Assembly: GCA_018267515.1 (NCBI GenBank)
Contig: JAFDYJ010000016.1
Coordinates: 1 to 64,000, forward strand
From: Bacteroidota bacterium
GTDB taxonomy: Bacteria > Bacteroidota > Bacteroidia > Chitinophagales > Chitinophagaceae
Direction of reading: 5' to 3'
Length of the DNA stretch: 64,000 nt
Below the pieces are notes generated by a model. The model was given only the letters and a program-made list of their open reading frames with translations, ran no database searches and was not told the DNA's origin. Positions 48,718 to 58,236 of this stretch are shown piece after piece. Made by a program: the position numbers and the translations under genes. Each line of letters opens with the position of its first letter. The stretch's first letter is position 1.

Positions 48718-51309
48718 CTATTTCCCAATTACATCATCCACCGGCACACAGGTAAACATCCACTTTTCCGGATTTTGCCAATCTTTTCCTTTGAAGCTGC
48801 CGACAGGAGCTTTAATTAAAACAGTGTTCCATCCTTTTTGTAAAAATATTTTGGTTGGGAGGCGATATTCATATCCTTCATCTGTCAATGGCATTTCCGA
48901 ATTCCCTTTTTGTCCGGCATGTTTCCATTTGGGAGACTCTACCAGTTTGCCATTTACCCAAATTTCACTTTGATGATTGTCCCATGTACCGGGCTTCGGA
49001 GAATCGGTAGCCGGAGAACGGGAAATATTATTGAACCCTATCCAGAAATTTTTTTCAGCATTTTCATCACTCCCTATTTTAGTTACGGCATACCAGGTAG
49101 TGTTTTCTTTCGGATTTTTTAATGCCCCTTCAATTAAAGGAGCCCACCAATGTCTCAAAATTATTGTGCCTCCCACTACTGTTATTGCAGCTTGTTGAAT
49201 TGTATCATTAAACCTATTAGTTTCTGGAAAGAATTTTTTTGATAAATCTCCACTGTTATCAAAAGGTCCGTATAATTTCCAAACAATATCCGACTGTCGC
49301 TGGTAAGAAAATGCAAGGTTTTTAAAATATTGCTTTTTATTATCGAGGAGGCGATTTTCGAATTCTGAAAAATCCTTCGCTTTTACTGACGATGGTTCGC
49401 CAATTACAGCCGTCCATCCTGGCTTGCCCCTGCCACGCCAGGTTCTTTCCGAAAATGTAAGCAGAGAAGGATAAACAGGGTTCATAAGCAATACATCTTT
49501 TTCATTTTCGACTCTCCTGTCAGGCCAGAGACATAATGTTGCGCCTAACACATTCTTGTCTTCTTTCATCACATCACCAAACTGCCGGAAAAAAATTGTA
49601 ACAACACTTTCCAGCGGGTCCATGTGGTTTATATATAGATGCCTCGAATCAATAAACCGGAGAAAGGAAATATTTTTTTCACCATTATCGCTCATCCATA
49701 GTTGACGAATAGTTGATGAATCAACTGACGCTCCGGGGCTCCACGCAATCGTTGTTTTGCCAAGGTTATGCACCAAATCAATTACCTCAGGCATGAATTT
49801 TTTATTAGAAACATGTACTTCATCGCCCCCTATATGCATATATGGCAAATTGTAAGTAGTGCAAAATTCACTGAGAATATTTTTAACAATCGCCACCCCA
49901 GAATCCGATTGCATATCCACACCTATTGCTCTTTTAAATGCAGCGCTGTGCCCTGGCATATCAATTTCAGGTACAAGCGTAATGTATCTTTCTTTGCAAT
50001 AGCGAATAAGTTCCTTAAACTCATTTTCAGTATAAAACATGCCATTATTCCGCAACATATTTTCAGGAGCTGTCAACTGCGGATATAATTTACTTTGCAG
50101 CCTCCAGGCAATATCTTCTGTAAAATGAAAATGAAAGATATTGAGTTTGTACCGGCTCATTACATCAATTTGCTGCTTTAGCAAATCTATAGATTGAAAA
50201 TTTCTGCCCACATCCACCATATATCCCCGCCAGGAATATGCAGGATAGTCTTTGATATTGCAGCCATCTATTATTACATTGTCCCGGTTTAATTGCATTA
50301 AAGTTTGTATAGCATTAAATATACCGTGCCGGGTATTGGCAGCAATTACAATTTTTGAAGACGAAACTTTGAGTTCATAAGCCTCATCCCTATTTTCAGG
50401 TGCATTAATCTTTCCGATTTGTAATTCAATATGTGGAATGTCAGTACTTCTTTCAGTCAAACTAACTTCTGTATTTATTCCGCTTTCCAGTAATGTTTTT
50501 TGTAGTTGTTCCGCATCACTGCTGAGGCTATCCGTTGAAATAAATATTTTCTTGCAGGAGTATAACGGGAAAAATTCTTTGGTAAATTGCAGTTGCTGAG
50601 GTAATGGAATGAGGGAAGGCAATAGCTGCAAATCATAAACATAAGGATATACGATATGTTTCCAGATCAGGTAAGCTTCGCCCTTTAAATGCAAGCCATC
50701 ATTGGTCAGACTGCTTTTAAACCTTCCATTTGCATCTGCAAATACCGAATGCAAATTGATATATGTGTAATGGTGTGTTGTGGCATTCTGCGCAAGCAAA
50801 GAATTAACATCATTTATCTTTTTCCCATTGGGAGTATGAGTGGGAAATTTTCCATACACATCATTCACGGGTAAAATACTCTGAACATACAATTTAGTTG
50901 ATGGTGATTGGTGCTGTACATAATCAGCAATCAAAAAAATATTTTTAACCACACTGTCGGTAGAAATATTTCTTGCCAAATCATTAGTGCCGATTAATAA
51001 GAATATTTTTGACGGCCTGCCGGTTACGACATCATCCAGGCGGTTAATAACTCCTGCAGTGATATCACCGCTGATACCCCGGTTTTTAATGTTACTATCA
51101 TTGAACAATTCACTCCATTCGCCACCGTCGGTAATACTGTTGCCAAGAAATATAATATCCTCTTTTGATTTCGGCAAAGAGTTGAAAAGTGTTACCCGCT
51201 GCCAGTAATACGAGGGAAATAATGAATCAGAATAGGATGGTAAATGTATTTGTGCTCCTGAAAACTGCTGAAACAATAAAACAAATACTATCGGAAATAT
51301 TTTTTTCAT
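48718..51309 (-). CDS. SGNH esterase fused to GH20 beta-N-acetylhexosaminidase
   Basis: 863 residues from ATG 51309 (the GTG two codons before is less likely); signal peptide MKKIFPIVFVLLFQQFSGAQ. Residues 50-215 are an SGNH hydrolase: Ser58 in FLGNSITDGG, Gly in RGISGD, Asn in LIGTND, and Asp204/His207 in NDGLHLKG. Residues 230-345 form the GH20b domain, about 350-650 the GH20 barrel with Asp496-Glu497 in HIGGDEVH. A C-terminal beta-domain follows. One enzyme would remove O-acetyl groups and then GlcNAc or GalNAc from glycans such as O-acetylated chitin, mucin or peptidoglycan; the substrate is inferred. Confidence 0.9.
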   Translation of the reverse strand: MKKIFPIVFVLLFQQFSGAQIHLPSYSDSLFPSYYWQRVTLFNSLPKSKEDIIFLGNSITDGGEWSELFNDSNIKNRGISGDITAGVINRLDDVVTGRPSKIFLLIGTNDLARNISTDSVVKNIFLIADYVQHQSPSTKLYVQSILPVNDVYGKFPTHTPNGKKINDVNSLLAQNATTHHYTYINLHSVFADANGRFKSSLTNDGLHLKGEAYLIWKHIVYPYVYDLQLLPSLIPLPQQLQFTKEFFPLYSCKKIFISTDSLSSDAEQLQKTLLESGINTEVSLTERSTDIPHIELQIGKINAPENRDEAYELKVSSSKIVIAANTRHGIFNAIQTLMQLNRDNVIIDGCNIKDYPAYSWRGYMVDVGRNFQSIDLLKQQIDVMSRYKLNIFHFHFTEDIAWRLQSKLYPQLTAPENMLRNNGMFYTENEFKELIRYCKERYITLVPEIDMPGHSAAFKRAIGVDMQSDSGVAIVKNILSEFCTTYNLPYMHIGGDEVHVSNKKFMPEVIDLVHNLGKTTIAWSPGASVDSSTIRQLWMSDNGEKNISFLRFIDSRHLYINHMDPLESVVTIFFRQFGDVMKEDKNVLGATLCLWPDRRVENEKDVLLMNPVYPSLLTFSERTWRGRGKPGWTAVIGEPSSVKAKDFSEFENRLLDNKKQYFKNLAFSYQRQSDIVWKLYGPFDNSGDLSKKFFPETNRFNDTIQQAAITVVGGTIILRHWWAPLIEGALKNPKENTTWYAVTKIGSDENAEKNFWIGFNNISRSPATDSPKPGTWDNHQSEIWVNGKLVESPKWKHAGQKGNSEMPLTDEGYEYRLPTKIFLQKGWNTVLIKAPVGSFKGKDWQNPEKWMFTCVPVDDVIGK

Positions 51310-51348
51310 TTGCACCTTACCATTATAAAACTGAGTTTCAGGCTCCGG

Positions 51349-53655
51349 CTACTCCACCACAATCTCATCTGCAAAAATCCATGCAGGAAGGTCTTTACCC
51401 GGATGATCTTTTGTTAATCCTTTCAACGCTTTTGCAGTAACACGAATATATCGTGCTTTCTGCTCCGGAAAATTAGCTGTAAAATCTTTAATTGCGGTCA
51501 TTGTATTCGATGGAACATCATTGTCAACTGTCTTTACTTCTGTAAAACTTTTGCCGTCATCACTTATTTCAAATTTTACATATTGCGGCATCATAATCCA
51601 GGAACGATAACTTTGTAAACAGCCAAGTGATATAGTATGAATATTTTCCTCATCACCTAAATCAATTGTAGCAATCAAATCTTTTCCCTCAATACCATGC
51701 CAGTATTTCCCAATAATATCTGTACCCCGTATGCCATCAGTTAAAGTATTTGGGCCATCAGCAAAATATTTACTGCTTACAGGATTGGCATAAACAACAT
51801 TTTTTCCCACAGCTTTATCCATTACAAAAGATTGTTGTGCCACATTATTGGTCATCATTTTTCCATTTACTACAGTAATTGCTTTCAAAGTAACAGTAGA
51901 ATCAATGGAAACGGGTGTGCTGTATTTGCTACTTTTTAAAGTTGGCTGTTCCCCATTTGCAGTAAAATAAATTTCTCCCCCGTAAATTTCTGATGATAAA
52001 ACAGCAAAAAGTTTTCCGCTTTGTACCAACGGCTTAATATCCGGTCTAAAATTTCCTTTACAGTAACGAATGCCCCTTTGTCCGAATTTTTCAAAATGTG
52101 ACTGCAACCGTTGGTTAAAACTATCCCAGTTTTTCTTATCACCCGGAGTCCAGTCTGTTTCTGCCAATGCCAACATGCGGGGCAGCAACATATACTCTGC
52201 ATGTTCGGCAGTGGAAATATTTTCTGCCCACAAGTTAGCCTGTGCTCCCAAAATATATTGTTCATATTCTCCCTGTAATTCTTTTGGAACAGGATTATAA
52301 TCATAAACCATTTTCAATGAATTGAATCCGCCAAATGCCAACGGCTCCGTTGTGGGGTCTGCCTGGTAGTGATCAAAATATAAAGGAGTGCCCGGTGTCA
52401 TTACCACATCATGATGCATTTTTGCTGCTGCAATTCCACCTGATTCACCACGCCAGCTCATCACCGTAGCTTCCGGCGCTAAACCTCCTTCCAGTATTTC
52501 ATCCCATCCAATCATTTTGCGATGTTTGCTGATAATGAATCTTTCAACCTTTTTTATTAAATAACTCTGCAGTTCATCTTCATTTTTTAAACCCAATCTA
52601 TTTTTTAACGCCTGGCATTTTGCACAATTTTTCCATGAAGTTTTGTCCACTTCATCACCACCGAGATGAATATACTTCGATGGAAAAAGTTTGATTACTT
52701 CAGTCAACACATTTTCTAAATAAGTAAACACACTGTCATTACCAACGCAATAAACGGAAGATATGTTTCTGTAATTTCCCCCGGTCATAGGCAATTGCTG
52801 TTGCTGAGAGCAACTTAAATAAGGATAAGCAGCTATGGCAGCAGCGCTGTGCCCGGGCATTTCAATTTCCGGTACAATAGTTACATTTCTTTCCTCCGCA
52901 TATTTTACAATGTCTTTAATTTGTTCCTGCGTATAGTATCCTCCATAGGTTGCAGAATCGCCTTCTTTTGCCTGCGGGCTACTCCCCCACATAGAGTTTG
53001 ATTCATCCACACGCCATGCACCTACTGATGTAAGCTTAGGATATTTTTTTATTTCTATTCGCCAGCCCTGGTCATCAGTGAGATGCCAGTGAAAAGTGTT
53101 CATTTTATAGGTAGCGAGCAAATCAATATATTCTTTTACAAAATCAGGCGAAAAAAAATGACGGCTCACATCCAGATGCATTCCTCTCCATTTGAAACGG
53201 GGATAATCTTTAATTGTCATGCAAGGTACCCGCAATGCGGCATTAGTTCTTATAGCAGGCAGTGTCTGAAAAAGCGATTGTATTCCATAGATAATTCCTG
53301 CCTTCGTATTGGCAGTAATGTCTACAGATATTGGAGAAACAGTTAGCAGGTAGCCTTCAGTGCCGATCCCTTCTGTTTTTTTAATTATCAGTTGAATTGA
53401 ATTTTTTCCATGAATATTTTCTGGCAAAATATATCCACTGATATTTTTAATATGGCTTTTAAGAAACGAAGCTGCATGAGTTAACTCAGCATTTGTTTTA
53501 TTAAATATAACCGGAGTATTCTTTTCAATTATAAAATATCCGGTATTAATTTTCATTTCCACGGGCTGTGGAATAATGTTAACGGGTTGCTGCGAAAACA
53601 ACATGATTGGAAAAGACCATAAAACAAACAAGAGAGTTTTTTTCGATGAATTCAT
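51349..53655 (-). CDS. GH20 beta-N-acetylhexosaminidase with F5/8-type C-terminus
   Basis: 768 residues, signal peptide (cleavage near LFSQQPVN). GH20b domain (about 25-140), GH20 barrel (about 145-515) with WRGMHLDVSRHFF, EIEMPGHSAAAIAAYP and Asp334-Glu335 in HLGGDEVD, then a chitobiase-type C-terminal domain (about 555-625: YFTANGEQPTLKSSKYS) and an F5/8 type C discoidin domain (about 635-768). Classical exo-hexosaminidase for GlcNAc or GalNAc ends, probably periplasmic or surface. It starts 40 bp upstream of the SGNH-GH20 gene on the same strand, forming an operon of two hexosaminidases. Confidence 0.93.
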   Translation of the reverse strand: MNSSKKTLLFVLWSFPIMLFSQQPVNIIPQPVEMKINTGYFIIEKNTPVIFNKTNAELTHAASFLKSHIKNISGYILPENIHGKNSIQLIIKKTEGIGTEGYLLTVSPISVDITANTKAGIIYGIQSLFQTLPAIRTNAALRVPCMTIKDYPRFKWRGMHLDVSRHFFSPDFVKEYIDLLATYKMNTFHWHLTDDQGWRIEIKKYPKLTSVGAWRVDESNSMWGSSPQAKEGDSATYGGYYTQEQIKDIVKYAEERNVTIVPEIEMPGHSAAAIAAYPYLSCSQQQQLPMTGGNYRNISSVYCVGNDSVFTYLENVLTEVIKLFPSKYIHLGGDEVDKTSWKNCAKCQALKNRLGLKNEDELQSYLIKKVERFIISKHRKMIGWDEILEGGLAPEATVMSWRGESGGIAAAKMHHDVVMTPGTPLYFDHYQADPTTEPLAFGGFNSLKMVYDYNPVPKELQGEYEQYILGAQANLWAENISTAEHAEYMLLPRMLALAETDWTPGDKKNWDSFNQRLQSHFEKFGQRGIRYCKGNFRPDIKPLVQSGKLFAVLSSEIYGGEIYFTANGEQPTLKSSKYSTPVSIDSTVTLKAITVVNGKMMTNNVAQQSFVMDKAVGKNVVYANPVSSKYFADGPNTLTDGIRGTDIIGKYWHGIEGKDLIATIDLGDEENIHTISLGCLQSYRSWIMMPQYVKFEISDDGKSFTEVKTVDNDVPSNTMTAIKDFTANFPEQKARYIRVTAKALKGLTKDHPGKDLPAWIFADEIVVE

Positions 53656-54008
53656 CTGCTACAATTTAATAGTTTAAATTCTAAAGAGATATTTTTGTAA
53701 ATATCCCTATTTTTTACTTCTCTTATCTCAAAACTGATTCAAAGCTTCCGGCATTCTTATTGTTGATCTCTGAATATCTAAAATACTCCGGGGTTTGAAT
53801 AATAAAAAGTTCGTTGAACCGGTTTATCACACCTGGTTAATACACTATTTTCCGAAATAAAGAATCCGGAACTAATGGGCCAGTCATATATAACGATTTT
53901 GAGGTTCATTATTCAGGATGCCTTTCAAATAAATAATTTACAAATCTTCAATCATAAACAATAATTCTATCAGTTTTTTACTAATTTCCGATTTTTAAAC
54001 CTCTATTG
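53656..54008. other. Divergent control region of hexosaminidases and fuconolactonase
   Basis: A 353-bp gap, AT-rich, without genes. It holds a 10-of-12-symmetric palindrome TGAACCGGTTTA at 53815-53826 (the central CCGG suits a LacI-type regulator) and must contain promoters for both directions. I see no TACGTA palindrome like that at 45263. Confidence 0.5.
53815..53826. promoter_or_regulatory. LacI-like palindrome between hexosaminidase and lactonase genes
   Basis: TGAACCGGTTTA, with 10 of 12 positions symmetric. It lies about 160 bp from the hexosaminidase start and about 180 bp from the lactonase start. Confidence 0.35.
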
Positions 54009-54833
54009 ATGATCATTGACAGCCATATACATTTCTGGAAGTACAATAAGACCCGGGATGCCTGGATTACCGATTCTATGAAGATCCTTCAGCAGGACTA
54101 TTTACCGGAACATCTTGCTCTAACTTTTAAGCGAACCGGGGTGGATGGTTGTGTTGCCGTTCAAGCCGATCAATCGGAACTGGAAACCCATTTTCTCACC
54201 GAACTTTCCAAAACCCACCCTGTAATCAAAGCTGTTGTTGGCTGGGTTGATTTGCAAAATGAAAATATTGAAGACCGGCTCCACTATTTTTCCCAATACC
54301 CTGTCATAAAAGGATGGAGGCATATCGTCCAGGCCGAGCCCGATGATTTTCTGTCAGGAAAAAATTTTCTGAGGGGGATCAAAGCGCTTCAGCCCTTTAA
54401 TTACACTTACGATGTGTTGATTTATCATCAGCAGTTAAAAGCTGCCATTGAATTTGTGTCAAAATTTCCCGAACAAAAATTCGTAGTTGATCATTGCGCC
54501 AAACCCGATATTAAGAATAAAAACATTGACAACTGGAAATCGGGAATTAAAGAACTGGCTCAATATCCCAATGTATGTTGTAAAGTTTCAGGTTTATTCA
54601 CTGAAGCCAACTGGAAAGAATGGAGTGCCGGTGATTTTTATTCTTATCTCGATACTATATTTGAATCTTTTGGAACAGGCAGGCTATTGTATGGGAGTGA
54701 TTGGCCTGTTGTATTGCTTTCGGGGATTTATATACAGTGGAAAAGCCTGCTGGAAAAATACATGGAACAATTTGATGAAGAAAGCCGGGAAAAAGTTTTT
54801 GGAAAAAATGCTATTGAATTTTATAATCTTTAA
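54009..54833 (+). CDS. Amidohydrolase family 2, probable L-fuconolactonase
   Basis: 274 residues from ATG 54009 (the TTG directly before it was rejected). Amidohydrolase barrel: DSHIHFWKY metal site at 4-12, AVQADQSELET, VVGWVDLQ, KGWRHIVQAEP, FVVDHCAKPDIK, CKVSGLFTEANW, and YGSDWPVVLLSG with the active-site Asp. These are marks of COG3618 lactonases, which open L-fucono-1,5-lactone to L-fuconate. It lies 3 bp before an SDR that would make the lactone, so the two steps are coupled. Confidence 0.87.
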   Translation: MIIDSHIHFWKYNKTRDAWITDSMKILQQDYLPEHLALTFKRTGVDGCVAVQADQSELETHFLTELSKTHPVIKAVVGWVDLQNENIEDRLHYFSQYPVIKGWRHIVQAEPDDFLSGKNFLRGIKALQPFNYTYDVLIYHQQLKAAIEFVSKFPEQKFVVDHCAKPDIKNKNIDNWKSGIKELAQYPNVCCKVSGLFTEANWKEWSAGDFYSYLDTIFESFGTGRLLYGSDWPVVLLSGIYIQWKSLLEKYMEQFDEESREKVFGKNAIEFYNL

Positions 54834-54835
54834 TT

Positions 54836-55618
54836 ATGGATCTTAACTTAAAAAATAAAATTATTATTGTCACCGGGGGAGCCAAAGGAATTGGAGCCGG
54901 TATTGCATCCGTCTTAGCCAGAGAATCTGCTATACCTTTTATTGTAGGAAGAAATGAAACCGATAATATTTCCTTAGTCAAACAAATTGAAAGCAGGAAT
55001 GGCAAAGCTTATTCTGTAACTGCAGAACTCACACAACCTTCCGAATGCAGAAAAGCAATTGACGCAGTATTGAAACAATGCGGCAGAATTGACGGGTTAG
55101 TGAATAATGCCGGGGTAAATGACGGAGTAGGACTTGAAAATGGGAATTATGATGCCTTTATAGCTTCGCTGCATAAAAACCTGGTGCACTATTACCTCAT
55201 GGCTCAATTTGCCCTTCCTGAACTTATAAAAAACAAAGGAGCCATCGTCAATATCGGAAGTAAAACTGCAGAAACCGGGCAAGGAAATACTTCTGCTTAT
55301 GCAGCAGCCAATGGCGGGAGGAATGCCTTAACAAGAGAATGGGCTGTGGAACTGCTGAAATACAGTATCCGTGTTAATGCAGTTATAGTAGCAGAGTCCT
55401 GGACACCATTGTATGAAAAATGGATTAATTCACTACCGGATCCAAAAGGAAAATTAGAATCCATTACTTCAAAAATTCCATTAGGAAAAAGAATGACTTC
55501 AACGGAAGAAATTGCTGATATGGTTGCATTTTTATTATCGGAAAAATCCAGCCATACTACCGGCCAGTTAATTCATGTGGATGGAGGTTATGTGCATTTA
55601 GACAGGGCAATCAGTTAA
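54836..55618 (+). CDS. SDR, probable L-fucose dehydrogenase, with Asn in place of the catalytic Lys
   Basis: 260 residues, SDR fold: GGAKGIGAG loop, NNAG, catalytic Ser in NIGSKTA, and Tyr155 in TSAYAAANGG. The YxxxK lysine of nearly all SDRs is Asn159 here. Later NAVIVAESWTPLYEKW and a HVDGGYVHLDRA C-terminus resemble L-fucose dehydrogenases next to lactonases. Starting 3 bp after the lactonase stop, it would oxidise L-fucose to the lactone. Lysine loss would usually reduce activity, so either another residue takes over or this subfamily has changed its mechanism. Confidence 0.8.
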   Translation: MDLNLKNKIIIVTGGAKGIGAGIASVLARESAIPFIVGRNETDNISLVKQIESRNGKAYSVTAELTQPSECRKAIDAVLKQCGRIDGLVNNAGVNDGVGLENGNYDAFIASLHKNLVHYYLMAQFALPELIKNKGAIVNIGSKTAETGQGNTSAYAAANGGRNALTREWAVELLKYSIRVNAVIVAESWTPLYEKWINSLPDPKGKLESITSKIPLGKRMTSTEEIADMVAFLLSEKSSHTTGQLIHVDGGYVHLDRAIS

Positions 55619-55620
55619 AA

Positions 55621-56946
55621 TCAGTCGCCCCAGATATTATCTTCACCATTCAGCCATTTTTTAACCAGTTTTGTTGTCACGGATTTAGGCCGTTCAATAG
55701 GGTAGCCTAATGCCCTGTCCCAACAAAGGCTTGCAAGAACTCCCAGGGATCTGCTGACACCAAAAAGCACAGTATAATATTCATATTCCACCAATCCAAA
55801 GTGTTCTAATAAAGCACCACTGTGAGCATCCACATTCGGCCAGGGGTTTTTTATTTTTCCCAGGGATTGTAAAATCGGGGGAACCACTTCATAAATATTC
55901 CAAACGGTTTGTACCAGCGGATCATCTGCTGCATGTCTTTTGCCAAATTCCATCTGCGCAATAAATCTTGGATCAGTTTGCCGTAATACAGCATGCCCAT
56001 AACCGGGTACTACCCTGCCTTCACTCAATGTTTTTTTAACATACTCTGCAATCTGTTCTTTTGTGGGTATCTCTGTTTGTAACTCCTTTCTCATCTCAAA
56101 TATCCATTTGATCACTTCCTGATTGGCCAGCCCATGTAACGGACCTGCCAAACCATTCATTCCTGCAGCCAGGCTGAGATAGGGATCACTCAAAGCCGAG
56201 CCTACAAGATGAGTGGCATGTGCTGATACATTTCCGCCTTCATGATCTGCATGGATTGTCATGTACAATCGCATCAGTTCATGGAAGTCTTCATTCGCAT
56301 AACCGAGCATATGAGCAAAATTTCCTGCCCAATCTAAAAGACCATTAGGTTGTATATGTTCTCCTTTTTTATACTTGCGACGATAGATATAAGCTGCTAT
56401 ACGGGGCAACCTTGAAATCAGATCCATGGCATCATCAAATACAGCCTCCCAGTAATCTTTCTTACTCATGCCTTGTGCATATTTCTTGGAAAAGCCGGAT
56501 TCAGTCTGAAGCGCCATAATAGCAACTACAAACTGTGTCATGGGATGTGTATTTACAGGTAGTGCTTCGATAGTTGCAAAAACATGATTCGGCACATGAC
56601 TGCGGCGTTGCCAAACTGAAGTAAGATGCTGTACATCATCTTCAGTCGGAAGGTTGCCGATCAGCATAAGATAAAACAAACCTTCAGGCAGTGGCTCAGA
56701 GCCGCCATTTGATTTGGGAAGTTTCTCTCTCAGTTCCGGAATCGAATAACCCCGGAAACGGATTCCATCCTGTGCATCAAGTAATGAGGTCTCGGTGACT
56801 AATCCTGTTATCCCTCTCATGCCCTGGTATACCTGGGATAATAGTACTTCGCCAATCACTTTATCACCATGTTCTTTGAGTAAATCTTTTATTTCAGTTG
56901 ATACAATTTCTGATTTCGCTTTAAACCGGTCTTTGAGAATTCCCAT
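55621..56946 (-). CDS. gltA: Citrate synthase (type I, mitochondrial-like)
   Basis: 441 residues. It makes citrate from oxaloacetate and acetyl-CoA, the first step of the TCA cycle. Sequence is of the eukaryote-like, non-allosteric subgroup: MRGITGLVTETSLLDAQDGIRFRGYSIPE, THPMTQFVVAIMALQ, IHADHEGGNVSAHATHLVGSALSDPYLSLAAGMNGLAGPLHGLANQEV with His residues of the site, and PGYGHAVLRQTDPRF. Enzymes of E. coli type have a different N-terminal part. Convergent with the SDR, 2 bp between stops. Confidence 0.96.
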   Translation of the reverse strand: MGILKDRFKAKSEIVSTEIKDLLKEHGDKVIGEVLLSQVYQGMRGITGLVTETSLLDAQDGIRFRGYSIPELREKLPKSNGGSEPLPEGLFYLMLIGNLPTEDDVQHLTSVWQRRSHVPNHVFATIEALPVNTHPMTQFVVAIMALQTESGFSKKYAQGMSKKDYWEAVFDDAMDLISRLPRIAAYIYRRKYKKGEHIQPNGLLDWAGNFAHMLGYANEDFHELMRLYMTIHADHEGGNVSAHATHLVGSALSDPYLSLAAGMNGLAGPLHGLANQEVIKWIFEMRKELQTEIPTKEQIAEYVKKTLSEGRVVPGYGHAVLRQTDPRFIAQMEFGKRHAADDPLVQTVWNIYEVVPPILQSLGKIKNPWPNVDAHSGALLEHFGLVEYEYYTVLFGVSRSLGVLASLCWDRALGYPIERPKSVTTKLVKKWLNGEDNIWGD

Positions 56947-57081
56947 GATCGAAAAATTTTAAAATAGAGTAAGAAAAATGAATTGGTGAAGTTACGAAAT
57001 GTAGGAGGCCTGAGCAAAATTTGAAGATAAAAGATTACAAAAGTCAGTCATGGTTCTGAGATGTAATCTCTTTTTTCTGTA

Positions 57082-58179
57082 CTACTTTGGTGCGTTGCGA
57101 TATAATATCCAGGCAACAATTGTAAAAGCTATGTTGGGAAGCCAAGCTGCAATCAAAGGAGGGAAATCAGCTTTAATAGAAAAAACAGTTGAAAACCGGT
57201 CAGATATAATGAATAGTGCTGCCAGAACAATTCCGACGGCCAGGTGAACTCCACTGCCGCCTCTCGTCTTACGGGAAGCGATAACCACCCCTATAAATGT
57301 GAGCAATAGAACAGAAAAGGCGGTTGCTGAACGGCGATACCTTTCCACTTTCAATGTGTTTAGCCCTTCCGTACCTCTAAGTTCTTCCTGCTTAATAAAA
57401 GCAACCAGTTCCGGTGAGGTTAGTTTGTCTTTAAGATAATAGTCCTTTCGTAATTCGGATGGCTTTACAGAAAGTTTTATCACCAGTGTATCATAATGGC
57501 GTATCACTTCTCCCATACTGTCCACTTTTCGCTCAACTGCATTTAAGAGAACCCAGGTTTTTTTTGCAGTATCCCAACGTATGGATGATGACCGCAGGTT
57601 GTAGATTACTTTGTCATCCTTTACCCTGTCCATGAAAAAACCTCTTGCCATTTTAGTAGTAGTATCAAACTCCCTGATACCGGTAAAAGTGTTGCTGTCG
57701 GTTCGCAGATAATAACAATTAAAGCAGCTGGTAAAAGTCCGGTTTTGCGAAGGATCATCTTTATCCACATATTTCGTCATAAAATTTCCCCGGATTACAT
57801 TAGCCTTTGGAATTAAATAGCTGTTGCCATACCAAAGTATTATTGAAAGTAGTAGCCCACCGATAAAATAAGGCCTCAAAATCCGGTTATACGTTATTCC
57901 GCTTGCCAGCATAGCAACAATTTCTGAACGGATAGCCATTCGGCTGGTAATAAAAATAACTGCTATGAAAACAAAAAGAGGAAACAACAGGCCCCAGATC
58001 CAGGGAACGAACCCGATGTAATATTGCCTGATTAATTCTATTGTTGTCAGGCCGGATTGAACAAAATCATCTGTTTTCTCGCTGGTATCTACAGCTATGG
58101 CAATAGCTGTGAAGAGAATCATACAAAAGAAGAAAGTCACAAAAAATTTCTTCAGTATATACCAGTCCAGTTTACGCAT
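57082..58179 (-). CDS. LptF/LptG-family LPS export permease
   Basis: 365 residues. YjgP/YjgQ-type permeases with LptB carry LPS to the outer membrane. Six helices: about 8-30, 55-80 and 95-118 before a periplasmic beta-jelly-roll (about 130-265), and the rest after 275 (RYRRSATAFSVLLLTFIGVVIASRKTRGGSGVHLAVGIVLAALFIISDR). MLASGITYNRILRPY is the coupling helix. Single gene here; the second permease of the pair is elsewhere. It lies just after tgt, a frequent Bacteroidota order, with 57 bp between. Confidence 0.92.
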   Translation of the reverse strand: MRKLDWYILKKFFVTFFFCMILFTAIAIAVDTSEKTDDFVQSGLTTIELIRQYYIGFVPWIWGLLFPLFVFIAVIFITSRMAIRSEIVAMLASGITYNRILRPYFIGGLLLSIILWYGNSYLIPKANVIRGNFMTKYVDKDDPSQNRTFTSCFNCYYLRTDSNTFTGIREFDTTTKMARGFFMDRVKDDKVIYNLRSSSIRWDTAKKTWVLLNAVERKVDSMGEVIRHYDTLVIKLSVKPSELRKDYYLKDKLTSPELVAFIKQEELRGTEGLNTLKVERYRRSATAFSVLLLTFIGVVIASRKTRGGSGVHLAVGIVLAALFIISDRFSTVFSIKADFPPLIAAWLPNIAFTIVAWILYRNAPK

Positions 58180-58236
58180 AAAATGAAAGCAGTCAAAAAT
58201 ACTTGAAAAATTGTTGCTGAGATGTGAAAGGAGAAA

